DNA from: Corinectria fuckeliana
Taxonomy: Eukaryota; Ascomycota; Sordariomycetes; Hypocreales; Nectriaceae
Assembly (NCBI GenBank): GCA_019137255.1
Contig: WPDH01000234.1
Coordinates: 248,001 to 312,000, forward strand
Reading direction: 5' to 3'
DNA: 64,000 bases
Below are positions 13,001 to 26,000 of this stretch, in pieces. The stretch's first letter is position 1; every line of letters starts with the position of its first letter. The notes beneath the pieces were generated by a model that was not told the DNA's origin, did no database searches, and was given only the letters and a program-made list of their open reading frames with translations. The translations under genes were made by a program, and so were the position numbers.

Positions 13001-15719
13001 AAGGTTCAGAGGATGAGGCGCCAAACTCGGAGAAACTGGTATTGAGGCTTGCGAGGTAGGCAGCGCCCCGCTGAGTGATGAAACCGAGGCTGGGTGCAGC
13101 CGATCCTTGATCCCAGCGGTGTCGTCTCCGGGGAGAGGAGCTGAGAGGAGTGCAATGTACGAAGGACGGAACGCCGTGCAGGTGAAATGAGAAGAAGTGC
13201 AACAAAAGTATTGAGAGGCACACTGCGAAGTATTCATGCGTGCTGCACTCCTGCGGAGGAGAGAAGGCCGACCTGAGGATCGACGTTTGTTCCTGCCGTT
13301 TAAGCAGCTCTTCAGCCAGTCACATGCAGTCGAATTCCCACTGGGCCGGAGCAGGCTCCACGAGAGCACACTGCACACAACTCACATTCTATACCTACGA
13401 ATAGGCACCTAGCCGCGCCACTGTAACAAGGAACCAACGAAGAACGGAACGGAGAACGAAGGCCGAGTTGCAACAACATGGTGAGCTGTTGGCGTTGCAC
13501 CTAGCAGGATACTGGAGTTGGAACGCATAGATTCCGCCGACCCTCGCTGCTTTGGTCCTTCGCCAAAACCTCCCAAGGCTCATGAGGACAATAGTGTGTG
13601 GCTTCGTTGGGCCTTGTCTCTTACACGGCCGTAGAAGCAGGCTAACCCCCGAATTGATTTTTATGTTGGGTCTGGCTAACTGCGAGCCGTCAATACCTAG
13701 TTGCGGGCCGCCTCTGCAATTCCTGCAACAACCACTGCCGGCACGCCACCGATCATAACCCCCGGTCTCAGCCACCCGCGACGACGCGGACCGTTGACGC
13801 TCACATATCCATCGGCCCTACGTATGGGGCGGCATAGGAGACATCATCTCGACCCTGGCAACTGGCTTTCAAGTGCCGTCCGTCTCTCCTGTCCAGGGAA
13901 GTCTTGGCAGCAGTCTCGGCTTTGAGTTGGAGAGCGTGCGGATCCACAGTACGAAGATCAGGACAGTAAACATGACAGGGTGCCGAAACCGTTTCTAAGG
14001 ATCCAAACGCGCAACGGGATTGCGGGAGTGAGGTGAATGCCACCTGCTACTTGCTAGCTATACGCCTAGACCCTCACAATCGTCCACTCTCGTTGCCACC
14101 CCGGCCATCAGGAATCAGCATCACATCGCTGCCTTCTTTCATGCGCCCAACGAACACTATGTAGGTCCCTCGGGCCTCGTTGACACACTTCCTCGCCCTT
14201 CCCAGCTTTGACCCCGATCACCACGTTACCTGTCTGTGCATGCTTTCGTTTTGAATCTTTCACGTAGGGAAGGCGAAGATCATCCATTGAATTTTCTAAC
14301 GGTACCATTCTGCCGCTTTACGAAGGACGGTTCATGGTTGGCTTCAATACAATCCCTGACGCCGTTGATGAACATCTTTCTCTGCAATCATCCATATCAT
14401 TGCCAATCCCCCGCCCCGATCGCTGGGGCTTCTCAAGCCCCTGCCTACCCGTCTTGTCAATATGCCGATTCTGTGTGCACCTTTAATATACACACCCCGG
14501 GTCGAGGTGACTACCGGAGTTCCTTTGCGCGCGTTTTCGCACCCTCGACATAGCCGTGCAGCTTGGAACGCCGATTAGCATATCATATCATTGGCTGATG
14601 CTAAACAGGTCTCAACAACGGTCATGCGTAACATGCGCTCAACCGTGGGGTCGATGCAGAGCTACTGTAATGAAGGACCAATGGACACCCATCCAAAATG
14701 TCCCAACCGAGATGTTGTCTCCAAGTTGTGGGCTGGCGAACCTTACTTGTCTGGTCGTGCCTGTGTTGGCGCGAAGACTACGGGCGACTCTTGCGCCACC
14801 CGCTGTCTTCTCTCATCTAGGTACCAAGCAGTTCCTTGCATCTTGAACGTGCTGCGGTGCTCCCGAGAGACCATCCGATCGCTTCGCCTCCACCAATTTG
14901 TCTCTCGTCCTTCCTGTCCAACGAGGTCTCACACGGAGACATGGCACTGCATTCACATGTTGGCATCTGGAACCCCATTCAAGGAGGCGCTCTCCTCAGC
15001 TTGCTCGCCCGTCGCTCAGCATTGGCGGCTGTGACCTCTGTCGCCTAGGATCAATGATGCAACTGCTGGCGGCCCGTGGCTGGTTTGCGTCGTCCTCATA
15101 TCTGAACAAGTCTCAGGCCCATGTGGCTCAGCAGGCACTGGCTCAAGATTGGGAGGTCAAGGGGAAGGGTAAAGGAGAGAAGGGGGAGGGTGTGGTGATA
15201 TCCGCCACGGTCCATCTGCGTGGTCCGTGAAGGTGCGGCAGCGACAGGCCTCAAAACAAGTCAAAACGAGCACCGGGCCACCCGCCCAGCTGCTCCGCTA
15301 AGTTCCACGACACACAACACGACAAGTCCACGAGTCCACAAGTCACAGCTCGCACACCCCCTCCTCAGTCGCCGCCGTTTCCTCTCCTTGTGCATGTTCC
15401 CCGGCTTGCTGTCAGGATCTTGTCTCGAGCCCACTTCCCTCACCCTCGTTGGGATTAATCCCACTTCTGCCGTACAGTAGGTATTTACGACTAGGGTCTG
15501 CCGAAGGATGATGACCATGTTCACACCACGAAGCATGGGCATTCCCAGTTGCGGATACAGCCCAGGGCATGCAGTCGATCAGAACCCCACCAAAGAAACG
15601 TTGTACGAAGGTACTCCTCTGAAACTGTCCATATATGTATCTCGGCCCTGCTTCTTTGGTGTCATTGGAGATCCGAATCTTTCCTTCCTTTGAACTCAAG
15701 CTGGTAGCTTGTTCTTGAG

Positions 15720-15737
15720 ATGCTGCTTGCACCCTAA
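15720..15737 (+). other. Possible short upstream ORF in the homeobox leader
   Basis: ATG at 15720 opens a five-codon ORF ending in TAA at 15735-15737. It matters only if the transcript starts upstream of 15720, which the sequence cannot show. Confidence 0.3.
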
Positions 15738-15890
15738 CTTTCTTTTCTCCCAGAGCACTTGCGGATTCACTCGTTCTCCTGATCAGCCTCTCTTCTATTT
15801 TCCATCCATCACCCACGGCCCTGCAGCCGACCTAGCCAGACTTCTATCTTGTTGCTTTCTTGTCGAGGTTCTGATCTTTCGTTTTGTTTA

Positions 15891-15965
15891 ATGTTGTTTG
15901 GTTTCGCCACACCCTATCCAAGTACACCATCCCCCGTCCTTCGTTTGCTATCAGCCAACAATTGA
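15891..15965 (+). other. Upstream ORF of 24 codons in the homeobox leader
   Basis: ATG at 15891 starts a 24-codon ORF ending with TGA at 15963-15965, about 200 nt before the proposed main start at 16167. No other ATG lies between this uORF and the main start. The surrounding pyrimidine-rich sequence looks like a fungal 5' leader. A role in translational control is inferred. Confidence 0.4.
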
Positions 15966-16166
15966 GCTGCCAGAAGCATCTCCGACGTCTCCTCTCCCCA
16001 ACTCCTGAACCTCCGCTCTACAATTACGTGGCCGGCAGTCTTCGCAAGCCATATCAAGGATCTGCACTCTGTCGTTTCAGCCTACACCCACGGCTGGCGC
16101 TCGACATCCTCTGCGACTTCTGAAGAACTCGTCACCTCCTCCAGCCAAAGTCGCTATCCCGTCCAA

Positions 16167-18262
16167 ATGCTTGTCACTAGGCAATGCGATTCGGACCACA
16201 GTTGGCCTTTCAACAAACACGACCCGTCCCGCAAGCCGGCGAGCCCACCACGTATGTCAAACCCATATGGTGCTGCATTGCCACCGCCATCGGAATGGCA
16301 AGGGCAGAACCAATACCCCCCAAACAACGGGAACACCTTTCCACAGCCTCCTGAGCCGAACGGCAATTTTCAAGATGCAGCACAGCCACGCCCAGTGACC
16401 GAGACCGAGAGGAACGCATTAAGTATCCATGCTAAGGAAGGGCCAACATCGACACAGGTTCACAAACTCCCAGGGATGGGTATGTGTCAAGAGACGCACT
16501 CATCACCAGTTCCTATTCCACCGGAGGCCCAGGGCGGAGGCCATGGTTTGGCTATAGTTGGTTCAGTGCAAGACAGGCCCCCAAGAGGCATCGAGACATG
16601 CAGCCAGCGTCTGGGAGCAAACAGTTTAAGTCCTTGCCTATCCACGGGTCACGAGTCACAAACCTCTGCCAGCCAGCTAGGATATGGCGATAGGCTTCCC
16701 TCTGCGAAGAGTGATGAGGATGATGACTTTGATGAAGACGATATGATGGATGGGGAGGGCGATCACCCTCAAACTGCGGCCGAGAGGACTGCTGCGCGCC
16801 GAAAGATGAAGCGGTTTAGGTAGGATGGTCCACATCCAGGTTTATGGGCCAACAACTAACGGTAACCAGGCTCACCCACCAGCAAACTCGGTTCCTCATG
16901 AGCGAGTTTGCAAAGCAGCCCCATCCTGATGCTGCTCATCGAGAGCGTCTCTCGAGGGAGATTCCTGGCCTGAGCCCCCGACAGGTACAGGTCTGGTTCC
17001 AGAACAGGTGCGCGAAGAAATTGAAATGAAACCCTACTGTGTTGCTGACATCTCCTAGGCGTGCCAAAATCAAGCGACTCAACGTCGATGACCGCGATCG
17101 GATGATAAAGATGAGGGCCGTTCCCGATGATTTCGACAACGTTCAGGCGCTCCATTCGCCGTATGGCGCAGTCCATGGGCTCGGGACGCCACACATGCCA
17201 TCCCCCGGAGAGCTTGGAGCCCAGTCCTACGCTCAACACATGATCAGGCCATTGATAGTGGATGTGCGGAGAGCATCAATGAATGATCATTCGTCCCCTA
17301 CTGGTCTGACACCGGGGTTTGGGGGCCTCGGGTTCAGTCCAGCTGGAGGCATGAGTAACCCTGAAATGATGTCGCCAATTTCGCCTGCCACGAATGATCG
17401 ATACCCGTACGGAAGTCACTTCTCGACCCCTATGAACGGTGGTGTGAGGACTTCGAACCCTTTTGCAAGCCAGAATGGTCTGGAGTCGCCTATGGAAGCC
17501 AGCCGACAGAGCCCGCATCCTCTCCAGCCCTCGCAACTCCGGGACTCCATCTCCCGTGCTAGGTCTGAGTCCGGTCAATCACCGCTGCGCTCAAGCATGG
17601 CCTGGAAAGGAGATGCAATCGACTACGCAAACTATCGAGGGCAAGATGCCAGTCCGAACCTAGGTGACCGGAATCCATCCATGTACCAACCCGGTCACAT
17701 GGGCGCTTATGATTCAGCGTCTTTCCCAAGTAAGACATTCCCAGCTGACAATTGAACTCCCCGGGCTAATGAGACTACCTCAGATAACTCGACACAGCCA
17801 CCAGCTGGTATGGGCTACTCGGCTATGCCCTCTCCCCATAGCGGATCTCGTCTCCGATCATCGACTGCAAACCTGCCCATGAACGTCGACCCGCGGGACC
17901 ACTATCGAACTGCTGTATCCGAAGTACAGAGCCACAGTCCTTCCAGCCAAGCCCGCTCCACGCCCACGTCGACCCCATACAGCACCCCTTCATACACAAC
18001 CAGCTATCCATCTGCGCCACTTACTGCCCCGACAGAGTTCTCCGTACCAAGGTCATCGGACCCGAAGTCGAACATGGAGGAGGCTCAGATGAGCGCCCCG
18101 ATGGCTCCACCTAGCGACTTCTCCCAGGCCCTTCAGGGGGACATGGGAAACCACGATCAGGCACGTGCTGGAAGCCATAGGCACATGTTGAGTGGGAGAG
18201 AGGGACACAAGCGGAAGCGAAGCCTTACACTCCCTACTGGGTCGACTCGGCCGCTGTTCTAA
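16167..18262 (+). CDS. Homeobox transcription factor, Htf1/MoHox2-like
   Basis: Proposed exons are 16167-16819, 16870-17007, 17059-17729 and 17784-18262 (1941 nt, 646 aa). The homeodomain lies at about residues 211-271. It starts in RRKMKRFR, includes LTHQQTRFLMSEF and ends in the recognition helix VQVWFQNRRAKIKRL. Introns interrupt it at the start and inside the recognition helix, between NR and RAK. An acidic stretch rich in Asp/Glu precedes the homeodomain. The rest is Pro/Ser/Gln-rich and disordered, and a basic KRKR motif near the C-terminus may be a nuclear signal. The homeodomain most resembles the filamentous-fungal Htf1/MoHox2 group, which controls phialide development and conidiation in Fusarium and Magnaporthe; this assignment is from memory of the family. 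The start could instead be the in-frame ATG at 16254. Confidence 0.85.
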
Positions 18263-20364
18263 GTGTGCTAGACTGTGAGCACTAGCGTTGTGAGGTCTCG
18301 AAGAAATCGACAAGATGGTGTTGTTGGTCGCTGGGCCCTGGCATGTTCTACTACCTTGTGGTCACCAGCTCTTCTTTTCTTTGGTTCAGTGAATGGCATC
18401 CGGCTCGATGGGCACGGTCTACACTCGCCGAGCCCACTCTACAGGTTCTGTTTGCCAGGCATCAGCAAACCTTCCCAATTTCATCCCCATTCTCTTCAAC
18501 TTTTCCCTTTGACGGACTTGATCAACACTGCATCTCGGCGCAATGCAACGGTGGGTAAGTGGGTATGGACGATGGGTTTTGCAGCTCGGTATGGCCTGGG
18601 CGGCTTGGGTATGATGATGAACTGTACTGATTTTGCTTTGGCGGTTCTGGGCTGGCCTCGACAATGATGATGATATTTTAGCTGGGCCTTGTATGGAAAA
18701 TTATGGAAGGGGAATCGGCGTTACATGATTGGGTTTATCAAGAACGGACTGGATTTGCTGTTCTTGGCATGTATTGGTGTACATAAATGTAGATTGATAT
18801 GGAGCCGAGACGGTTAAGCGTCTTATCTAGGCATCCCGCTTGAGGCGGTTGACAGCATTTTAAAAGTGAATAAGAACTCGGAGCATCGTCGATGGAACAA
18901 AAACTCGAGTGAAATTTGGAGTAGCAGGACACTTGGTAAAAGGCTCGTGGGTCCCAAGCCATCATCATAAGGTAGTCCTATGTAGTGACTGCCAACCAGC
19001 TCTGGTACTTTATAAACAGAACCGACACAAATACGGAGGCACTTGTAATCAAACATCACGTAACTAAAGCGTTAACTTGTTTTGGGCCTTACTGAACATA
19101 TATATAAGGATGACCTGATAAAATTACCCGTCAGCCTCGGTCTTGGTGTACAGGTGCGTTTACTGATTTATTGCGTATGGTCTCGTCACAGTCAGAGAAT
19201 GCCTGTCTCCTCCCTCAGCCAGGTGGTTATCAGTCAGTCGGGTGATTGACTGAAAACGACAACCGTGGCTCATAGGTTTACCAGATGTAAAGGTGTCATC
19301 ATGCGAATGGGAAAGTGAATTGGAAACCCCGGGAGTGGCATTCCTCGATTCTTTGAACTTACATATGGCAAGGGCTCGCTGCTTATGAGAGGCGTCATCC
19401 TCAGTCGGAAGGACGAGCGCGAAGTTGCATCGTTTGTCACGGTCATGCACAATGAGGCAATCAAGAAGAGAATGTCACTTGCAACAGGTCATCACCGCAT
19501 CATGGCAGCCGCACGAAGGGCCCTCGTGATGATGGTTTTTGGCAAGGTTGAGGTTGATCTCGACCACTAATCCCCAGTAGTTTGTCAGCAGCGAAGGAGA
19601 TCGAGCAGAGTCGGCGCGCTGGCGAATGATTTGGAGGTGGTCTTGGTGTTTATTGTTGAGGGAAGGAAAGAAAATTTAGCAGCCAAATGCACGAGGTTCA
19701 TCTTATCGCAAAGTCTGGGTCATGTGACTTTTGATTCTAGTCTAATTGTGGTTCTCCGAGAGAGCAGAACGCTGCCTGAAAGTTAAGGTGCCCAGGTTCT
19801 ACAAGGCACGTACTTAGGTACCTTAGTACTTTCTACCACCGCGGGGACTTGACAGCGGAGTGGTGTGCTGGAGCTCCCCGTGATTGCACTGTAGCTCACG
19901 TGGCAGGGCTCCTTTGTTACTGGTCCCAACCACTCAGGTTCAGGTGGCGGCTCCGAACGCAGTCAGCCAGTTGAGTGAGTGTGGGCCCCGTGCGTTTGCC
20001 CGGCCCTTCTGAAATTGCCTCGTCTTTCAGGCTCAAACATCGCTCCCTCATTCCACACTCCACACCTTCACCACCTCACTCGCCCCCGACTCAACCTCCA
20101 TCAACGACCCTACGATCGCCTCCCTCGACGCCAACCCTCGCTCCGCAGCGACATTCGCCCATTCCCCCCTCGAAGCCGTCGACTTTTCCACCTCCCCTCT
20201 TCCCCCGAACCCCGTCTATCTACTCGCCGCCGCCGCCCGCGCCGACACCGAGCCGAGAAAACCCAGCGCAGTGCATGACGTTCAGTTGAGAGCCGAGCGC
20301 AACGACACTCGGTCGGCGGCCGGCGCGACTCTCGCCGCAACTCTCCTTCGCGGAGACGTCCACA
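18263..20364. promoter_or_regulatory. Intergenic: homeobox 3' end and MED19 promoter/leader
   Basis: About 2.1 kb with no credible gene. The downstream ~350 nt (from about 20020) are strongly C/T-rich on the plus strand, typical of a housekeeping core promoter and 5' UTR, and lead directly into the MED19 start. Confidence 0.5.
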
Positions 20365-21580
20365 ATGTCGTTCCACCCTCAAACGCCCCAGAGCCCATCG
20401 CAATTCTCCTCCGGGACCTCGGACCCCGTGTCCAGCGTGGCCTCCTCCATGACGGCCGCGGCCACGGCTACCACCTTGCCGACTCCCGCTCACAGCGTCA
20501 ACGGAAGCGCCTCTCAGCCCGACTTCGTCATGGCCGACGACTCTCCCCACAAGCGAAAGCGCTCCGTGGATGACTGCGGCGAACGCGACCAGAAGAAGAT
20601 TCACCTCGAGGAAAGCAAACTGGGCATTGAGGACCTGCATCTCGATGTGGGGAAGAAATACCTGCTTTGCCAAACTCGTAAGACTCCCTTCGCCGTCCTC
20701 TTCTGGCTCCTCCCGGCGATATTATCTTGACTTGGGGACAAGTCGCGGGCATCTCGTGGTTCCCGCAAGAGAATTTCTTTGTTAACATCAGTCGTCTTTA
20801 GCGCACCCCGAATCCTTGCCCCGGGCCTCGGATGATCTGTACGATATGTTCAACCTCGCCAGCCTCGCTGCCGAGGTGGCTCGAGAGAAGCCAAACGGAG
20901 AGAAGAACGCTCTGCGAAAAACGTACAAGGGCCACATCAAACGGTTAGGCGTCACCGGTCACTTTGACGTGCAGAAGAAGAAGGAAGACGACCCGTCAGA
21001 GTTCATGTCCATGCTGCAGGTTCCTGAGCTGGAGTGGAGCGTGCACCAAGTCAAGGGACGAGAGATCACCGACGGTCTATCAGAAGTCAGCCTCGCCAGC
21101 CTAGGACGAGCAGTCACAATGGCCAAAGGTCCCATACCGAAGGGTGTCTGGGATACTTCGGTGCTTGGGGATATTGGACCATCAAACGGAGACTCAAAGC
21201 AAACGTCTTCAGCCAGGCCCACCGCCCCCAACACGCCCTTGGCTGGGGCTCCCGGTGCGGTGAACCGGCTCAAGGCTCAAGGGGCCCCAGGTCAGGATCC
21301 TGCGCGGCCCCGAAGGAACATCAAGAAGCGAACCTACGGCGATAGCAGTTATGAGGGCTATGGAGAAGGCTTCCCTGACGATGATGCCGGCATGGATACC
21401 GGCTACTCTACCGGGGAGGGAGAGGGAGGCCAGAAGCGCCGCAAGAAGGTAAACATCTGCCCCTCACCCGCAGGTCAAGATTTCCTCACCTCACACCTGC
21501 TTCAGAACCCAGGAAACGCGTCGCCCTACCCGAGCGCCATGCGACAACAAAGCTACGGCCCTGGTATGGTTGGTGCATGA
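20365..21580 (+). CDS. MED19: Mediator of RNA polymerase II transcription subunit 19 (Rox3)
   Basis: Exons are 20365-20677 and 20802-21580 (1092 nt, 363 aa). Med19 is a head/middle-module subunit of the nuclear Mediator complex, linking activators to RNA polymerase II. The family core spans the splice junction: KIHLEESKLGIEDLHLDVGK, then YLLCQT joined to PHPESLPRASDDLYDMFNL, then LRKTYKGHIKRLGVTGHFDV. The first ~55 residues are Ser/Thr/Pro-rich, and the C-terminal third is Gly-rich with basic clusters (RRNIKKR, KRRKK). A 57-nt in-frame GT-AG segment at 21449-21505 could be a further small intron near the C-terminus; removing it drops 19 residues and keeps the frame. Confidence 0.92.
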
Positions 21581-23052
21581 ACTTCCTCCGCGGTTATCGA
21601 TCAGGCCCCTTTTCGTCCCTTTCCCATCTCGGCAAATCCCTTTGAGCAAACCAAGACACCCCACATCAGGGGCCTCTTCTTGCTCAAGGGATCTTGCATA
21701 CATCACCCACACAGGCGAAGAACCAAAAAAATCTTAGTACATCACATCCCGCTTCCTTTCGGTTGGCTCTCTTGTCTTTCTCCTTTTCCATAAATTGTAC
21801 AGGGTATACCACGATACACACGAGGCGCCTCCCCCGAAGGGAGGACACAAAAAGACGGCCGCCTCAGTCACATTCAAAAAATCCAGCTGCCAATCTTGTT
21901 TTTATTCTTTATCTTTTACACCTTTCCTTATTTCATTTTTAGCATTTTGCATGGACGGAGATGCGACTTCGGTCCATGAGCACGGCGTTTGGGCAAAGGG
22001 AGGGGACGGATGGTTTTCATTTTGACATCAAACTCGACAGGGGAAGGTGGGGTGGCGATGACGGAAAGGGGCCGGCAATTGCGGACAGTCGGAGAGGAGA
22101 AATAAGGAGACACGGCCTTTTCTTGGGAGGGGTATTTTTTCTCCCTCCCTTCTCTACTTTCGCGGTCTTTTCCTGATGCTACCTATTCGATGGTCAGCGG
22201 GAGACAGGGCCCGGCGGGGGCAAAGCAAAATCTTTCGTGATGACGGTGGTTTTCCTGCCGTCTTGTTTCTGCATGGACTGTTTGATGAACGGCAATGGCT
22301 CTAGGGGCGGCCATTGGGAAACACGGACAACGGCGGACGGGCGTGGAGGGCGGAAACACAGCGCAGTAGGCCTTTGTGTTGTTTGTTCTTGGATTAGATG
22401 CCAGTAGAGTCGCAATTCGACATCTGCTTTCAGCGAACCTCGGGACTCCCCGAATGCTCCTTGTCTGTGACTTGTGAACCGGTCGCCATGTGCTGCTGTG
22501 GCGTGAAGGCACCCGCGGTTGTAAGCGGGTTCCAGGGCCGTTTCAAGTCGTTGCGCTACGTCGTCGTGGCTGTCCGTTTGCTGCTTCGAGACGTCGAGCG
22601 GGATATGAAAGGGGCAACACAATGCCCCGAAACGAAACCCGAATAGGAGTCGCCGAGAGTCACGGGTCATAAACGGGGTCCTGGATGGAACAAGGTAATA
22701 AGGACGCGGGCCACGCAAACAAATCTGATCAGAAATCAACAAATCGTTGACATCGTCAGGATTACTCTACCAAACCACTCACTATCAACGGTTGAAACAG
22801 AGAAGGAAAACAAGGACGACAGGAAATAGAGAAACCCCAGAATACTCTTCCAACATTCCATCCCATCCAATGTGCCTAGTTGCATCATGTCGCATGTCTC
22901 ATAACGCCCTCATCCAGATGGCTTGTTGTCTCATAATCTTTCAATACTAACACCCCAGACGGTGCACCCCCATCAAGTTTGATATACACTGTTGAACACT
23001 CGCTCTCTCTCTGTACACTTCGGTTCTAGGCCACCTCTTTAGCAGCGCTTGA
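21581..23052. other. Convergent intergenic region between MED19 and the Zn2Cys6 gene
   Basis: About 1.5 kb between two 3' ends. I see no domain-bearing ORF, RNA gene or repeat here. It probably holds both 3' UTRs. Confidence 0.5.
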
Positions 23053-26000
23053 TTATTGAGGGTGAACCCCCATCAAGTGGTCGTTATTGAAGTTGCCATT
23101 TTCAACCGTTGGGTATGCACCGCCGCTCATCTCGGCAAATGTAAAGTCTAGGTTCATGGGGAGGGAGAAGAGGTCGTGAGGGAGAACAGGCTGTTGGAAC
23201 ATTGCATGGTGCGGTCCGGGCGGAGATTGCATGCCAGGGCCAAAGTTGTAAGAGTCGTAATCGCCGTTGCCGTTTGGCGGCATACCAAACTCCTGTGGCC
23301 AGATTGGCGGAGAGCCATCAGCTACCGACGTCGGGATGGAGAAGGGGGAGCCCCGATCCGGCCTCTGCGAAGGCGACATATGACGGTTGTTGTCTCCCGC
23401 CGTGCCCGGAGGGGTTGTGCCTATGGCATTTGCAGCTCGGGGAGTGTGTGTCGGCCCGAAGCTCGGAGGGGTGGTTGTCGAGGTTGCCGTCGTGTACGAA
23501 GCTGAGGGCTGGCTCGATGTATCTTGGGTCTTGCGCTTCCGACGCGAAGACTGGTCCTTCTCGGCCTTCTCGATAACGGCCTTGGCTATCCGCTCAAACT
23601 CGGAGCAGATACCAAGCATTCTGTGCACACCACCCTGTTCGGCCTCCTGCCCGAGCATGGAGAGGAATGTGACGACCGTGTTCATCAACCGAGTATCGGA
23701 TTTCGCGCGTGGGTCCACGGGGTTCTGCAAAATGTTGCCGAACAAGGTCACGAGGGCGGAAACGGGGAAATACAAAATCATCCTGAGCAGAACGTCAGCT
23801 TTATGGTCAGGCGGGTTGGGAACACGTCAGAGACTTACCACACGCAAGCAAAGTCGCCCTGTGGGACATACTTGAGTAACGATACGGATGCCCTGGCCGC
23901 ATTGGTGCAGATGGTTGCCGAGGAAAAGACACGAGGGTTGAGAGGTTTAGAGTTGAGGCCCTGGATGGCATAATTGGAAAGGCGGCTGGTCCAGTATCCG
24001 TGGTGGATAGCCATGCGATGGATCGTCGTCAGGCAATTGTGGTAGGTGAGATGGACCATGACAACATGGAGTATCAGGGGGGTATGCGAGGCCTTGATCT
24101 CATGCTCGGGGCGGAAGTCGACGGGAATACTATCCTTCCAGTCCTCTAGCTTCTGATCGAGCTCGCCGATAGTGTTGAGCAAGTCGCCGTCAGACTGCTT
24201 CGTAGCCTGCACCGAGTATAGCCGCTTGTACACCTCGCTCTCGATTGTTGCCACCTCGCACATAACGCGGAATAGATTCATTTTACCTTTGCCATCCGCC
24301 AAGGGGATATTGCCAATGTTGTCGTCAGGGTCGGCCCCGGGGAGCTCCACGTTCATGTCGTCATCGTCCTGCGCGGGTGGGCGCCCGGATCGGAGGCACA
24401 AATCCTTGTCCAGCATGTAGGCAATCCAGAATACCCTTTTCCGCTGCTCAATCTCAATGGGGTTCAGGTTGAAGCCCGTCCCGCGCTTGTGGAGGCCGAT
24501 GCTGTGTGCCAGGCGCATGGCAGCGGAGATGAGGAGGAAGCTCGGCTGGGGATTCGGGGTTCCCTGCATAAACAAGGCCATTCCAAGAAGAGCCTGGACG
24601 CTTAGCAGATCCGTATTTCGCATCATCAGCTCGGGGAACACGCCCATGGCATTCTTCAAGTGATCCCAAGCCTTCTCGTCTTCGTCCAAGGGGACCAGGT
24701 TACTCATGACACGTAGACGGTGGGCGAGAGCAAGTGCAACATTGAGACTGGCCCACCACCCAGAGCCGTGGTAGGGGTCGGCTGAGTACTGCCGCTCCAC
24801 CAAGTGCATGAAAGTAGGTTGGTGGAAAAGGGGAAAGATGCAGTTGAAGTTCTCGAAAAAATCTTTCAGCAGAGACAAGGCCTCTGGCTTTGCGGGTAAG
24901 GGGCGGAAAATCTGGCGGCGGAACAGGTCTCCGAAGACCTCGGGTTTCCAGTTGGTCCATTTGTGGTCGTCGACAGAGACATCAGAGATGGTGCGCTGGA
25001 AGGACTGGTCGCCGGTTTTGGTGTTGACCCATTGAATGCCTTTAGGTGAGAAGATGGAAAAGCCGGAGGAGGATCCTGTGCTTGGTCAGCGGGAGTGGCC
25101 GTGTTAGTTGTTAGTTCTGCAAGGGCAACGCACCGATATACCTCGTCTCGCCATAGTTGTTAGTCACTAGGGAGCACATCATTTCCGACAAAGCCGCGAC
25201 CTCCTCCTCCCCTTCTGGGGTTTCTTCCTCGGTTGGAGTCACGCCAGCGGAAGTTATCGACTTGCGCTTCTCATCTTTAGCGCCAGCGGGTGTGGGCGAC
25301 GTGAACGAGCTATGTGGAGTTGACTCGGTTGCCTCAGCGGCCGACGGGGCCGAAGTAGTCTGCGAGGGAGACGGAGGAGAAGACGCAGTAGCTAGAGAAG
25401 CCTGTCTTGACTGATGGTTCCTCTCCATGAGCTTCTTCTCGAGAGCGCCGAGGTCGACATCGCCATCCTCGTCGTCGAGGAGACCTGTCAGGAGATCAGT
25501 CAGGTGGGGGTTCCAGGAGCGAGGCTTGACGCCAAGTAGGGTTTCAGCGCACCTGAGAGCCTTAGCAGATGTTCCATACGGCCAAGTCGGTTCTCCAATG
25601 CCTCGATGTACTTGGCGCTGGGAAAAGGTCAGCAAGTTCATGACATTTGCCCCGACGAGGTAGAGGGCCGTACGAACCCCTTCGGAGGGCTGCGCTTCTT
25701 CTCGACCTGCGTGAAAACACATTCCGTCTTGTAGTTGGTGCAATGACTACAGGCGGGTAGCTTGCCATCGCATTTGATCTTCTTCTTCCGACACATATCG
25801 CATGCCTGGGCACAACAACTGGGATCAGTATGGCGGCCAGCGTCGACCGGGTGCGCCGGAAGGATGGGGAGAGACAACTCACCCTGGCAATCCTCCTCCT
25901 TTTGGCCTCGACGGAGTCGTCGAGTAGCATAGCCGAGTCCTGGAACATGTGGGCGGCGAGGTCAGGGGTTATTTGAGGAAGGCCATTGTAGCGTCCGAAG

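Larger units (their letters stand above)
6889..16166. other. 9.3-kb region without a recognisable gene, upstream of the homeobox gene
   Basis: No ORF here shows a known domain, a credible splice pattern or sustained coding character on either strand. The longest are about 100-230 codons and of low-complexity or arbitrary composition. The base composition looks like the rest of the window rather than AT-rich RIP-degraded DNA. Visible structures are a (CA)19 tract at 9222-9259, a 28-bp tandem duplication at 10010-10065, a GT/G-rich stretch near 10520-10540, and short repeats of ACTCCTAGA near 7411-7437. The last ~450 nt are pyrimidine-rich and probably the leader of the homeobox mRNA. The region may be a long promoter with a long 5' UTR, or may contain noncoding RNA. 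Confidence 0.6.

Noticed and set aside
14591..15034. 147-codon plus-strand ORF, a possible small Cys-rich protein
   Set aside because: No signal peptide, no known family and no splice support; the residue mix resembles random translation.
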